Assembly: GCF_902506295.1 (NCBI RefSeq)
Contig: NZ_LR733312.1
Coordinates: 2,452,759 to 2,516,758 of the forward strand
Length of the DNA: 64,000 nucleotides
Direction: 5' to 3'
DNA from: Luteimonas sp. 9C
GTDB lineage: Bacteria > Pseudomonadota > Gammaproteobacteria > Xanthomonadales > Xanthomonadaceae
Both the position numbers and the translations under genes were made by a program. Under the pieces are notes generated by a model, which worked only from the letters and a program-made list of their open reading frames with translations, made no database searches and was not told the origin of the DNA. Numbering within the stretch: position 1 is the first letter of the stretch; the number at the start of each line of letters is the position of its first letter. Below are positions 8,475-19,126 of this stretch, piece by piece.

Positions 8475-9329
8475 ATGCAACGCAGCTTGTCGTTCTGCGC
8501 CGTCGCCCTGATCGCCCTCGCCGGTTGCGCCAGTGCGCCGCAGGTGCCTGCCGATTCGGCCGCCGATCTCGATGCCACCAACGTCGCCCGCCTCGATGCC
8601 GCGCTGGCCGGTGACTGGCGCAGCGCGGAGAACCGCGCACGCGACATGTACCGTCATCCGCGCGAAACCCTGACGTTCTTCGGCGTGCGCCCGGAGCACA
8701 CCGTCGTGGAGATCACCCCCGGCAGTGGCGCGTGGTATGCGGACATCCTGGCGCCCTACCTGCGCGACAACGGTCGCTACATCGCCGCGATGGTCGACCC
8801 GGCCGCGGTGCCCGAGGGCCGCGGCCGCGATTACCAGACCAGCCAGCGCACCGGCCTGCAGGCCCGCTTCGACGCGGTGCCCATGCAGTTCGACCGCGCG
8901 CGCATGGTGGCGTTCGATCCCGCCGCGCCGCGCTTCGGCCCGTCGAACTCGGCCGACGTCGTGCTGACGTTCCGCAACGTCCACAACTGGCGTGCGTCCG
9001 GCCAGGCCGAGGCGATGTTCAAGGGCTTCTACGACGTGCTGCGTCCGGGCGGCGTGCTGGGCGTGGTCGAGCATCGCGCCAAGGCCGACGTGCCGGCCGA
9101 CGATCGCAGCGGCTACGTGGGCACCGCGCAGGTCATCGCACTCGCGCAGGCCGCGGGCTTCCGCGTCGATGGCAGCAGCGAGGCCAACGCGAACCCGAAG
9201 GACACCCGCGACCATCCCAATGGCGTGTGGATGCTGCCGCCGGCGAACCGCCACGATGCTGCGGACGCGGCGAAGTACACCGCGATCGGCGAAAGCGACC
9301 GGATGACGCTGCGGTTCGTGAAGCCCTGA
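8475..9329 (+). CDS. Predicted SAM-dependent methyltransferase with a lipoprotein signal
   Basis: 284 aa. A hydrophobic N-terminus ends in the lipobox IALAGCAS (Cys18), followed by a class I methyltransferase-like domain: motif I VVEITPGSGAWYADIL (about 75-90), a VVLTFRNVHNW segment (about 168-178) and a post-motif GGVLGVVEHRA. This matches the COG4798-type exported predicted methyltransferases. The ATG has CCGGAG 8 nt upstream. How SAM would be available outside the cytoplasm is unclear, so the enzyme may be vestigial or use another ligand. It is divergent from the aldo/keto reductase. Confidence 0.8.
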   Translation: MQRSLSFCAVALIALAGCASAPQVPADSAADLDATNVARLDAALAGDWRSAENRARDMYRHPRETLTFFGVRPEHTVVEITPGSGAWYADILAPYLRDNGRYIAAMVDPAAVPEGRGRDYQTSQRTGLQARFDAVPMQFDRARMVAFDPAAPRFGPSNSADVVLTFRNVHNWRASGQAEAMFKGFYDVLRPGGVLGVVEHRAKADVPADDRSGYVGTAQVIALAQAAGFRVDGSSEANANPKDTRDHPNGVWMLPPANRHDAADAAKYTAIGESDRMTLRFVKP

Positions 9330-9497
9330 GACGCGTTGACGGGTGATGCGCGCCGGGTGAGGCCTCGGCGCGGGTCGTCTGCGACGACTCGTGCCGTCGT
9401 CGCACATGGACCGGTGCCGGCCCGCGCCGCGGGACATGGGGCACTCGGCGCCGCCGCTGCCCCGCCCCGCGGCGCATCCGCCCAGAGTGCAGGTGCC

Positions 9498-10034
9498 ATG
9501 CTGATCGCCTTCAACAAGCCCTACGGCGTGCTCTGCCAGTTCACTGACCGCAGCACGCCGCCTCGGCCCACGCTGGCCGGCTTCGGCCTGCCGGCCGATG
9601 TCTACGCCGCTGGCCGCCTCGATCACGATAGCGAAGGCCTGCTGCTGCTGACCGACGACGGCCCACTGGCGCACCGCATCACGGACCCGCGCCACAAACT
9701 CTCCAAGACCTACCGGGTGCAGGTGGAAGGCGCACCATCGCCGGACCAGCTGCAGGCGCTGCGCGATGGCGTGACGCTCAACGATGGCCCGACCCGACCT
9801 GCGCACGCCACACTGCTCGCATCGCCACCCGCGTTGTGGCCACGCGATCCACCCGTGCGCTTCCGCAAGACCGTGCCCGATGCATGGCTGGAACTGACCA
9901 TTGCCGAGGGCCGCAACCGCCAGGTGCGCCGCATGACCGCAGCGGTGGGTCTGCCCACGCTGCGGCTGGTGCGCGTGGCGATCGGCGACTGGCGGCTGGA
10001 GGACCTCCAGCCCGGCGCCTGGCGGGCGTTATAG
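9498..10034 (+). CDS. rluE: Pseudouridine synthase, RluE type (23S rRNA)
   Basis: 178 aa member of the RsuA/RluB/RluE/RluF family without an S4 domain, which fits RluE (modifies the U2457 position of 23S rRNA in E. coli). The catalytic aspartate motif [18 protein letters not shown] is at about residues 37-54, and the C-terminal signature [21 protein letters not shown] is cut only by the usual spacing. It starts at ATG following GTGCAGGTGCC. It stands 168 nt after the methyltransferase gene, with no obvious operon partner. Confidence 0.92.
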   Translation: MLIAFNKPYGVLCQFTDRSTPPRPTLAGFGLPADVYAAGRLDHDSEGLLLLTDDGPLAHRITDPRHKLSKTYRVQVEGAPSPDQLQALRDGVTLNDGPTRPAHATLLASPPALWPRDPPVRFRKTVPDAWLELTIAEGRNRQVRRMTAAVGLPTLRLVRVAIGDWRLEDLQPGAWRAL

Positions 10035-10152
10035 CGGGACGGACGGGCTTGACCGGCCCCGCAGACGAGCGGCTTTCTGTTAACGTGCCGGGCGGACAGC
10101 GCGCGGCTGACGCGTGTCGCCCACTCCCCGTTCGGGGCCACCCCGGGACCCA

Positions 10153-11292
10153 ATGCCGAACTCTGCAAACGCCAGCGGTCGCATCCTCGTCGTCGATGAC
10201 CAGCCTGCGAACCTGCGTGTCGTCAGTTCGCTGCTGAGCCGTCACGGCTATGAAGTGCAGACGGCGCCCGACGGCGCCGAAGCGCTGGCGATGCTCGAAA
10301 CGCGCCAGCCCGACCTGCTGCTGCTCGACATGTTGATGCCGAACATGGACGGCTTCGCGCTGCTCGCCGAGATCAAGCAGAACCCGGACCTGCTGCGGCT
10401 GCCGGTGGTGTTCCTCACCGTCGCCCAGGACCGCGAGCTGCTGCTGCGCGCGTTCGACGCGGGCGCGGTCGATTACGTCACCAAGCCCTTCATGCCCGAG
10501 GAACTGCTCGCGCGCGTCAACGCGCACGTCGGCCTCAAGCAGACCCGCGACCGTCTCGAGCGCATCGCGCGCGAGCGCCAGGAACTGGTGAACCTGGTCG
10601 CGCACGATCTGAAGAATCCGCTGTCGAGCATCTGGTTCGCCAGCGACATGCTGGTCAAGAACGAGACCAAGCCCGAGCGCATTCCGCGCTACCACAAGAT
10701 GATCCACGAGAGCGCCGAAGACGCGCTCGGCTACATCCGGCGCTACCTGGAAACCCAGGACACCTCGCGCAAGGCGGCCGAGGCGCTGCAGACCACCGGC
10801 CTGCGCGACGTGCTGGACTGGATCATCGCGCGCTACGCCATCCAGTTCGAGGATCGCGGCGTGCAGCTGCAGGCACGTGCGCCCGACGCGGCGCCGGTCG
10901 TCGCGATCGACGGCCTCGTGCTGCGCCAGGTCGCCGAGAACCTGATCACCAACGCGATCAAGTACGCGCCGCAGAGCGACGTCGACATTTCCCTGCGCGG
11001 CGGCGGCGTGGGCTTCTGGCAGCTGCTGGTCGAAGACCGCGGCCCCGGAATCCCCCGCGACCAGCAGCACGCGCTGTTCCGGCCGTTCCAGCGGCTCGCG
11101 CATGCCGGCAAGGACGATGGCCGCTCCAGTGGTCTGGGGCTGTCGCTGGCCAAGCAGATCATCGTCGACCTCGGCGGCCAGCTCTGGTACGAGGACCGCG
11201 AAGGCGGTGGCGCGCGGTTCGTCATCGAGCTGCCGGAGATTCCGGCCGATGCCGAGCCGATCGCGCCGCGCGACGACACGTCCGCGACCTGA
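10153..11292 (+). CDS. Receiver domain-histidine kinase protein
   Basis: 379 aa cytoplasmic signalling protein with no membrane segment. Residues about 10-125 are a response-regulator receiver (acidic pair in VVDDQ, phospho-Asp in LLLLDMLMPNMDG, Lys in YVTKPF). A HisKA dimerisation domain follows with the phospho-acceptor His in NLVAHDLKNPLSSI (about 152-165), then a HATPase_c domain with N box NLITNAIKYAP, G1 VEDRGPGIP and G2 SSGLGLSLAKQI. With the receiver in front it probably takes phosphate from, or is tuned by, another kinase, and no cognate regulator is adjacent. The start ATG is 118 nt after rluE. Confidence 0.92.
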   Translation: MPNSANASGRILVVDDQPANLRVVSSLLSRHGYEVQTAPDGAEALAMLETRQPDLLLLDMLMPNMDGFALLAEIKQNPDLLRLPVVFLTVAQDRELLLRAFDAGAVDYVTKPFMPEELLARVNAHVGLKQTRDRLERIARERQELVNLVAHDLKNPLSSIWFASDMLVKNETKPERIPRYHKMIHESAEDALGYIRRYLETQDTSRKAAEALQTTGLRDVLDWIIARYAIQFEDRGVQLQARAPDAAPVVAIDGLVLRQVAENLITNAIKYAPQSDVDISLRGGGVGFWQLLVEDRGPGIPRDQQHALFRPFQRLAHAGKDDGRSSGLGLSLAKQIIVDLGGQLWYEDREGGGARFVIELPEIPADAEPIAPRDDTSAT

Positions 11293-11484
11293 CGTCGTCG
11301 CGCAGCGCGCGACACGCACGGCGACCCACCTCCGGATCGGACGGAGACGCCCGGCCAGCCGCCGGGCCGCCGCGGCGAGTGCGTCGTTCCATCCCTACGT
11401 CGCCTGGCCCACGATCAGCACCGCGGGTCTGGCATGACATGGCCGCGCCGCGCGGTCAGTGCATCACGTCGAAACGCCGCCCAT

Positions 11485-11508
11485 AAAAAACGCGGGCCTG
11501 GGCCCGCG
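11485..11508 (-). terminator. Rho-independent terminator of the small membrane-protein gene
   Basis: Read on the minus strand: stem CGCGGGCC/GGCCCGCG (11508-11491) followed by six T (complement of A 11485-11490). It lies 54 nt after the stop of the 118-aa gene. Confidence 0.8.
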
Positions 11509-11561
11509 TCCGGTCGACCTGCGCCCGGCCGCATGGCCAGCGCACGGGTGTCCTGTGGCAC

Positions 11562-11918
11562 TCAGTCGCTGCTGCGCGATGCCGCGGCGCCACGGCGCGC
11601 GGTCGTCCGCTTGCGGGCAGGCGCGCGGGTCGGTTCGATCCGACGCGAGCTGCCTTCGACCGCACCAGTCTCCTTGCGCTTCTTGTACTGGCGGGCCGCA
11701 ACCCAGACCAGGCCGGCGCCAATCGCGGTCGCCGCGAGGATCGCCGGATTACGACGCAGGAAGCCGCCGGCCAGCTTGGTGCCGGTACGCGCGGCGCCGA
11801 GCGCGACGCCCGTCTGCAGCCACTTCTCGGCGGAATCGGGAATCGCATGACGCAGGCTGTCGCCTGCCTGGCCGACCAGCGACAGTGCCTTGTCGGACAA
11901 CGCTTCGAACTTGCTCAT
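11562..11918 (-). CDS. Small single-pass membrane protein with basic tail
   Basis: 118 aa, not recognised. It has an amphipathic N-terminal half (SDKALSLVGQAGDSLRHAIP), one hydrophobic segment (about 67-86, PAILAATAIGAGLVWVAARQ) and a strongly basic tail with KKRK and RKRTTARRG. The overall plan resembles DUF883-like, ribosome- or membrane-tethering proteins, but I cannot assign a family. A clear RBS (GAGGT) precedes the ATG, and a terminator follows, so it looks like a real monocistronic gene. A perfect 17-nt palindrome lies 66 nt upstream. Confidence 0.75.
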   Translation of the reverse strand: MSKFEALSDKALSLVGQAGDSLRHAIPDSAEKWLQTGVALGAARTGTKLAGGFLRRNPAILAATAIGAGLVWVAARQYKKRKETGAVEGSSRRIEPTRAPARKRTTARRGAAASRSSD

Positions 11919-12207
11919 GGAATGACCTCGGATGTCCGATGTGGGACGCCGAGTCTTCGTTACCGGCTGTCGATCCGGCGTGAGCGCTGCAGTGCAGCGC
12001 GCCTGCCGTTGTGCTGGCGTTCGGTCTGCGTGCGCTTGCGGGACGCTATCCGTCCGCACGTCTCGGGCGGAACGCGGACAGGGCGCCGACGCCCGATCGA
12101 CGCGGGGCATGCGCTGCCTGGAGTCGCGCGACGGGTCGCCCGCGTGGGTCGTGGATCGCCCGGTCTCGCCATGCCTCGCGGTCGCCGCGGGTCGGGATCG
12201 TTGCGCC

Positions 12208-14760
12208 TCAGGTCCCGCGCGGCTTGGCGCGATGCGTGGCGGGTGCGTTCCAGGGATCGTCCGGCCAGGGGTGCTTCGGATACCGCCCCTTCATTTCCTT
12301 GCGCACTTCGGGATAGGTGCGCTCCCAGAAGCCGGCGAGATCACGCGTGACCTGCAGCGGGCGACCCGCCGGCGACAGCAGATGGATCGTCAGCGGCACA
12401 CGGCCATCGGCGACGGTCGGCGTCTTCGCCAGGCCGAACAGTTCCTGCAGCTTGACCGCGAGCACCGGTGGCGCGGGTGTGCCGTCGGCCTCGATCGCAT
12501 AGTCGATCGCGCGCGCCATGCCCGACGGCACGGTGATGCGCATCGGGGCGAGACGCTCGAGCTGCTGGCGCTGCGACCAGTCCAGCCGGTGCTGCAAGGC
12601 GTCGGCCAGTGCGTTCGCGCCAAGCGCATCGAGCCGGGTGATGCCGTCGAACGCAGGGCGCAACCACGTATCGCGCGTGGCCAGCAGCGCCGCGTCCGAG
12701 AGATCCGGCAATGCGAGTTCGGGCATCCACGCGCGTACCGCCCGCACACGCGCCTGCCATTGCCGCAGACCGTCGCGCCATGGCAGCACGTCGAGGCCGA
12801 GCGCACCGACCGCATCGCTCAGCGCCTGCGCGGCCTGCGCCGGATCCACGCGGCCATTCGCGCGCGCGTCGAGCACGATGCCGTCGAAGCGGCGCACCCG
12901 CTCGCCGACCAGTGCGCGTCGCTCGGCATCCCAGCGCGTTTCGTCGGCATCGGTGAAGCGTTCCGGCGATTGCCGTCGCAGCCGCGCCTCGTCGACCGGC
13001 GCGCCGCGCAGCAGCAGGGCGTCCTTGGACTCGTGACGCAGTTCGCTGGCGACGATCCACTGTTCGCCGCGCAGCGTGCTGTCGTCGAACAGCCGCGCCA
13101 TGCGGCCGTTGCTGAGCGTGTAGCGCGCGTCGTCGCGCGCGTGGCGATGGCCGATGCGATCGGGAAATGCATGGGCGAGCAGATCGCCGAGCACATGCGC
13201 CGGTGCCGACGATGGCGGCGCGGCATCGAGCTTCAGGCGCCGTCGCCATTGTTTCGCAGCCGCATCGATCGCGGCGAGCGCGCCGCGTTGTGCATCGGCC
13301 GGCGTGCGTCCACTGCGGAACGCCGCCAGCGCCTGCCAGCGCGCGGCGACGCCATCGGAACGCGGCGCACCCGGCAACGGCCGCAGCGGATCGCGCGCTT
13401 CCAGCAGCGCACACAGATCGCAGGCCAGTGCGCGTTCGCCGGCATCCGCGCCGGCCAGCAGCATCGCCGCGAGCCGGGGGTGCGTGCCGAGCGCGAGCAT
13501 GCGACGGCCGGTCTGCGTGAGTGCACCGCGCGCATCCAGCGCATCGAGGCGTTGCAGCAGATCGTGCGCGGCGCCCATCGCGCCCGCGGGTGGCGGGTCC
13601 GGAAACGCCAGCGAAGGATCGCCCCAGGCGGCGAGTTCGAGTGCGAGCGCGGCGAGATCGACCTGCGCGATCTCAGGGCGTCGCTGCGGTTCGAGCCGCT
13701 GCGATTCCGGCCACAGGCGCAGCGCCACGCCCGACGCGACGCGCCCGGCGCGACCCGCGCGCTGGTCCGCGGACGCCTGCGAGATGGACACGATCTCCAG
13801 CCGCGAGAAGCCGCTGTTGGGATCGAAGCGCGGCTCGCGCGCCTGGCCGCTGTCGACGACGATGCGCACGCCCGGCAGCGTGACGCTGCTCTCGGCGACG
13901 TTGGTCGCCAGCACCACGCGGCGACGGCCATCGGTCGACGGCTGCAGCACATGCGTCTGCGCGTCGACCGGCAGTTCGCCGTGCAGCACCAGCAACTCGA
14001 CGTCGCGCGGCAATGCGGCGTCGAGCTGCGCGCGACAGCGTGCGATCTCGCGTTGGCCGGGCAGGAACACCAGCGCGTCGCCGTGCTGCGTCGCCAGCGC
14101 GTCGACGAGCACGCGGCGCACCTGGTGTTCGAGCGCCTCGTCGCGTTTCGGCGGCGCATGCGAGACCTCGACCGGGAAGCTGCGGCCCGCGCTCGAGAGC
14201 CGCGGCGCATCGAGCCAGGTCGCGATGCGCGCGCCGTCGAGCGTCGCCGACATCACCACCAGCCGCAGGTCTTCGCGCAGGCCGCTCTGCACATCGCGCG
14301 CGAGGGCGAGGCCGAGATCGCCGGCGAGATGGCGCTCGTGGAATTCGTCGAACAGCAGCGCGCCGACATCGCCGAGTTCCGGGTCGTCCTGCAGCATCCG
14401 CGTCAGGATGCCTTCGGTGACGACCTCGATCCGCGTGCGCGCGCTGATGCGCTGCTCGAACCGGATGCGATAACCGACGAGGCCGCCGACGTCGTCGCCG
14501 AGTTGCCGCGCCATGAACGTCGCCGCCGAACGCGCGGCGACGCGTCGCGGTTCCAGCATCACGATCTTCCGGTCGCCCAGCCACGGCGCATCGCGCAGCG
14601 CCAGCGGCACCTGCGTGGTCTTGCCCGCGCCCGGCGGCGCTTCGAGCACCAGACGCGGATGCGCGGCGAGGCTGGAGACGATTTCCGGCAACAACGACGT
14701 GATGGGAAAGGCGGGAGCGGCGGCGTGCGTCACGGCGCACAGGCTAACGACGTCACGCAT
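12208..14760 (-). CDS. hrpB: ATP-dependent RNA helicase HrpB
   Basis: 850 aa DEAH-box helicase of the HrpA/HrpB group. The motifs appear in order: motif I APPGAGKTTQVP (about 49), Ia LEPRRVAARS, DEFHERHLAGD (DEFH box, about 147), SAT in VVMSATLDG, then helicase-C motifs VVLATNVAESSVTL and QRAGRAGRV. The long C-terminal HrpB-specific region ends in MKGRYPKHPWPDDPW, the family signature. The start is uncertain: ATG at 14760 or a GTG at 14733; neither has a strong RBS. Its role in RNA metabolism is poorly defined in the family. It converges on the small membrane-protein gene region with no visible partner. Confidence 0.95.
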   Translation of the reverse strand: MRDVVSLCAVTHAAAPAFPITSLLPEIVSSLAAHPRLVLEAPPGAGKTTQVPLALRDAPWLGDRKIVMLEPRRVAARSAATFMARQLGDDVGGLVGYRIRFEQRISARTRIEVVTEGILTRMLQDDPELGDVGALLFDEFHERHLAGDLGLALARDVQSGLREDLRLVVMSATLDGARIATWLDAPRLSSAGRSFPVEVSHAPPKRDEALEHQVRRVLVDALATQHGDALVFLPGQREIARCRAQLDAALPRDVELLVLHGELPVDAQTHVLQPSTDGRRRVVLATNVAESSVTLPGVRIVVDSGQAREPRFDPNSGFSRLEIVSISQASADQRAGRAGRVASGVALRLWPESQRLEPQRRPEIAQVDLAALALELAAWGDPSLAFPDPPPAGAMGAAHDLLQRLDALDARGALTQTGRRMLALGTHPRLAAMLLAGADAGERALACDLCALLEARDPLRPLPGAPRSDGVAARWQALAAFRSGRTPADAQRGALAAIDAAAKQWRRRLKLDAAPPSSAPAHVLGDLLAHAFPDRIGHRHARDDARYTLSNGRMARLFDDSTLRGEQWIVASELRHESKDALLLRGAPVDEARLRRQSPERFTDADETRWDAERRALVGERVRRFDGIVLDARANGRVDPAQAAQALSDAVGALGLDVLPWRDGLRQWQARVRAVRAWMPELALPDLSDAALLATRDTWLRPAFDGITRLDALGANALADALQHRLDWSQRQQLERLAPMRITVPSGMARAIDYAIEADGTPAPPVLAVKLQELFGLAKTPTVADGRVPLTIHLLSPAGRPLQVTRDLAGFWERTYPEVRKEMKGRYPKHPWPDDPWNAPATHRAKPRGT

Positions 14761-14851
14761 CGGCGTCGATGCGCGCGGGCAAGGGTTTGCCCCGGTAGCG
14801 ACCGTCATCAACGCCCGCCAGAATCGCCGGGTCCCCGTCATCGGATGTCCC

Positions 14852-16624
<1,773 letters not shown>

Positions 16625-16634
16625 GCACCGGCAT

Positions 16635-16680
16635 CTCTCCCTTCGGGAGAGGTCGACGCGCGAAGCGCGTTGGGTGAGGG
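16635..16680. repeat. REP-like two-hairpin unit
   Basis: Stem CTCTCCC/GGGAGAG (16635-16651), second stem ACGCGC-GAA-GCGCGT (16656-16670), tail TGGGTGAGGG. It is the same design as the unit at 2016-2059, with a different but self-complementary second stem. It lies just after the endonuclease gene and may terminate it. Confidence 0.7.
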
Positions 16681-16710
16681 CTCGGCTCTACAGTCGAATC
16701 GGGGGCATGC

Positions 16711-16734
16711 ACGGCGGGCTTCGAAGCCCGCCGT
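16711..16734. repeat. GTAG-type REP palindrome upstream of tatD
   Basis: A perfect 24-bp palindrome centred on TTCGAA with arms ACGGCGGGCTTC. On the minus strand it is preceded by GTAG, the head tetranucleotide of REP elements associated with RAYT transposases. A possible -10 (TACAAT, 16736-16741) for tatD overlaps its edge. Confidence 0.65.
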
Positions 16735-16770
16735 CTACAATGCACGCCCCACTTTTTCCCGCAGTCCGCC

Positions 16771-17559
16771 ATGCAGCTGATCGACATCGGCGCCAATCTC
16801 ACCCACGACAGCTTCGATCATGATCGCGAGGCGGTGCTGCAGCGCGCGCGGGACGCCGGCGTGACGCGCATGGTGATCACCGGCGCGAGCCGCGAGCATT
16901 CGCCGAAGGCGCTCGAACTCGCGCAGGCGCATCCGGGGTTCCTGTACGCGACGGCAGGCGTGCACCCGCATCACGCGGTGGAATACACGGCCGAGTGCGA
17001 TGCGGAGATGCGCGCGCTGCTGGCGCATCCGGAAGTCGTCGCGGTCGGCGAATGCGGACTGGACTACTTCCGTGATTTCTCGCCACGGCCGGCGCAGCGC
17101 AAGGCCTTCGAGCGGCAACTGCAGATCGCCGTCGACACCGGCAAGCCGCTGTTCCTGCACCAGCGCGATGCGCATGACGATTTCGTCGCGATCATGCGCG
17201 AGTTCGAGGGCCGGATCGGCCCGGCGGTCGTGCACTGCTTCACCGCCGGCCAGCGCGAGCTGTTCGAATGCCTCGACCATGACTGGCACATCGGCATCAC
17301 CGGCTGGCTGTGCGACGAGCGCCGCGGCCAGCATCTGCGCGAGCTGGTGCCCAACATCCCGGCCAACCGTCTGATGGTCGAAACGGATGCGCCGTACCTG
17401 CTGCCGCGCACGCTCAAGCCGCTGCCGAGGGACCGTCGCAACGAGCCGGCGTTCCTGCCGCACATCGCCGAAGAACTCGCACGTGATCGCGGCGAGGATG
17501 TCGCGGTCACCGCCGACGCGACGACGGCGACAGCCGCTGCGTTTTTCCGTTTGCCGTAA
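16771..17559 (+). CDS. tatD: TatD family metal-dependent DNase
   Basis: 262 aa TIM-barrel hydrolase, full length for the family (E. coli TatD 260 aa) and similar throughout. It begins MQLIDIGANLTHDSF as TatD proper does, rather than with the HxH seen in YcfH. Metal-binding segments include TAGVHPHHAVEY, GECGLDYFRDF, FLHQRDAHDDF, VVHCFTAG and ETDAPYLLP. It acts as a 3'-5' exonuclease linked to DNA quality control. The ATG is 37 nt after the REP palindrome. It is convergent with uppP, 9 nt apart. Confidence 0.95.
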   Translation: MQLIDIGANLTHDSFDHDREAVLQRARDAGVTRMVITGASREHSPKALELAQAHPGFLYATAGVHPHHAVEYTAECDAEMRALLAHPEVVAVGECGLDYFRDFSPRPAQRKAFERQLQIAVDTGKPLFLHQRDAHDDFVAIMREFEGRIGPAVVHCFTAGQRELFECLDHDWHIGITGWLCDERRGQHLRELVPNIPANRLMVETDAPYLLPRTLKPLPRDRRNEPAFLPHIAEELARDRGEDVAVTADATTATAAAFFRLP

Positions 17560-17568
17560 AGCGCCGGA

Positions 17569-18363
17569 TCAGAACCCGGACGGCATCAACAGCAGCAGTC
17601 CTGCACCCAGCGCGATGCGATAGATCGCGAAGCCCGTGAATCGGTGGCGCTTGATATAGCCGAGCAGCCACTTCACGACAATGAAGCCGGTGACCATCGC
17701 CGCGACGAACGCGATCGCGACATCGCCCCAGGCTTCCTCGCCCAGACCCTGGTCCATCCACAGTTCCAGGAACGCGTACGCGCTGGCGGCGAACATCGTC
17801 GGAATGCCGACCAGGAACGCGAACTCGGCCGCGGCCGAGCGTCGGCTCAGGCCCAGCAGCATCGCGAGGAAGATCGTCGTCGCCGAGCGCGAGGTGCCGG
17901 GGAACACGCCCGCGACCACCTGCGCCAGGCCGACCGCGACCGCGACCGTCCAGGTCACGTGGGCGTTGTCGCCGCGCTTCTCGGCAAAGTATTCGGCCAC
18001 CAGCATCCAGATGCCGCCGATGATCAGCGCCCAGGCGACCGGCGTGACGGTCTCGGGCAGCTCCCAGCCGGCCATGCGCACCGGCAGGCCGACCAGCGCG
18101 GTGACCAGGAACGCGACCGCGATCTTCATCGAGTAATCGCGGTGTTCGCGGTTGCCCAGTCCCGTCGTCAGTTGCCAGACGCGCTGGCGGAACACCAGCA
18201 GGGTCGCGACGATGGCGCCGGCCTGGATGACGATGTTGAAGAAGTCCGAGCGCGCGCCCAGCCAGTGCTGGGCGATCAGCAGGTGGCCGGTGCTGGAGAC
18301 GGGCAGGAATTCGGTGAGCCCCTCGATGATGCCGAGAAGCAGGGCGGAGATCGGATCGGACAC
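17569..18363 (-). CDS. uppP: Undecaprenyl-diphosphatase UppP
   Basis: 264 aa polytopic inner-membrane enzyme that dephosphorylates undecaprenyl pyrophosphate to recycle the cell-wall lipid carrier. The first signature GLTEFLPVSSTGHL (about 15-28, with catalytic Glu) and the second, PGTSRSATTI, are intact, with about eight hydrophobic segments. The start is set at GTG (18363), giving MSDPISALLLGIIEGL as in the E. coli protein; a TTG eight codons upstream is possible. It follows a coiled-coil secreted-protein gene by 78 nt in the pyrE strand run. Confidence 0.95.
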   Translation of the reverse strand: MSDPISALLLGIIEGLTEFLPVSSTGHLLIAQHWLGARSDFFNIVIQAGAIVATLLVFRQRVWQLTTGLGNREHRDYSMKIAVAFLVTALVGLPVRMAGWELPETVTPVAWALIIGGIWMLVAEYFAEKRGDNAHVTWTVAVAVGLAQVVAGVFPGTSRSATTIFLAMLLGLSRRSAAAEFAFLVGIPTMFAASAYAFLELWMDQGLGEEAWGDVAIAFVAAMVTGFIVVKWLLGYIKRHRFTGFAIYRIALGAGLLLLMPSGF

Positions 18364-18441
18364 GGCAAATACACGAAGCGGGGGCAAGCCCGCGAGGATA
18401 CCGGTCGGGGATGCCGGCGCGAACCCGCGCCGCCGCCGCGG

Positions 18442-19092
18442 TCAGTCGCGGGCGGTGGCCGCCGACTGCTTGAGTTCGCGGTAACGCGCCAGCGCGGCCT
18501 GCAGATCGCCGCCCAGCGCGGCCTGTTCGACCAGCTGCTGGTCGAGGATCGCCAGCTGCCGCTGCAGGTCGGTGTGCTGGCTGCGGATGCTGTCGACCAG
18601 CGGCGTGGCGACGGCCTGCCCCGCCAGTTCCCGCTCGCCGGCCTGGCGCAGCAGCGACAGCAGGCTGTTGCGCAGGTTGTCCACGCCCATGCGCGAGGTC
18701 TTGAGCGCTTCGTCCACCAGCACGATGCGCTCACCGTAGGCGCGGCGCAGGTCGGCTTCGGTGGCATAGGACTCGACCATCGCCAGTTCCTGCCGCTGCC
18801 GCAGGGCGGCCGCGTCGGCGTCGCGCTTGGCCTGCTGCGCGGCGGCTGCGGCCGCGCTGCGTTCGTCGGCGGTCAGCGCACGGCTCACGTGCGCGGTGGC
18901 CATGCCGCTGCGGGCGCTGATCTCGGTGCGCTCGGCATCGACCGCCGATGCCGGCAGGGCATCGCCGCAGACGCGGCGGCCGCCTTCGTTCCAGCAGTAG
19001 ACCTTGCGGTCGTCCGTGGGCTTCTGCGCCGGGGCGCCGGTTGCCAGGCAGGCCAGCAGCAGGCCGCCCATCAGTCGGTTGGAAAGGTGCAT
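18442..19092 (-). CDS. Exported coiled-coil protein with DUF4124-like N-terminus
   Basis: 216 aa. A signal peptide (1-22, cleavage after GAPAQ region) is followed by a short DUF4124-like segment with two cysteines (KVYCWNEGGRRVCGD), then a long Ala/Gln/Arg-rich helical region (about 75-216) that should form a coiled coil. No enzyme motif is visible. It sits 34 nt after pyrE and 78 nt before uppP on the same strand. A periplasmic structural or envelope role is likely but not shown. Confidence 0.8.
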   Translation of the reverse strand: MHLSNRLMGGLLLACLATGAPAQKPTDDRKVYCWNEGGRRVCGDALPASAVDAERTEISARSGMATAHVSRALTADERSAAAAAAQQAKRDADAAALRQRQELAMVESYATEADLRRAYGERIVLVDEALKTSRMGVDNLRNSLLSLLRQAGERELAGQAVATPLVDSIRSQHTDLQRQLAILDQQLVEQAALGGDLQAALARYRELKQSAATARD

Positions 19093-19126
19093 GTCGTCCG
19101 TCCCCCTGACGGCCCCAAGCGTTGAA

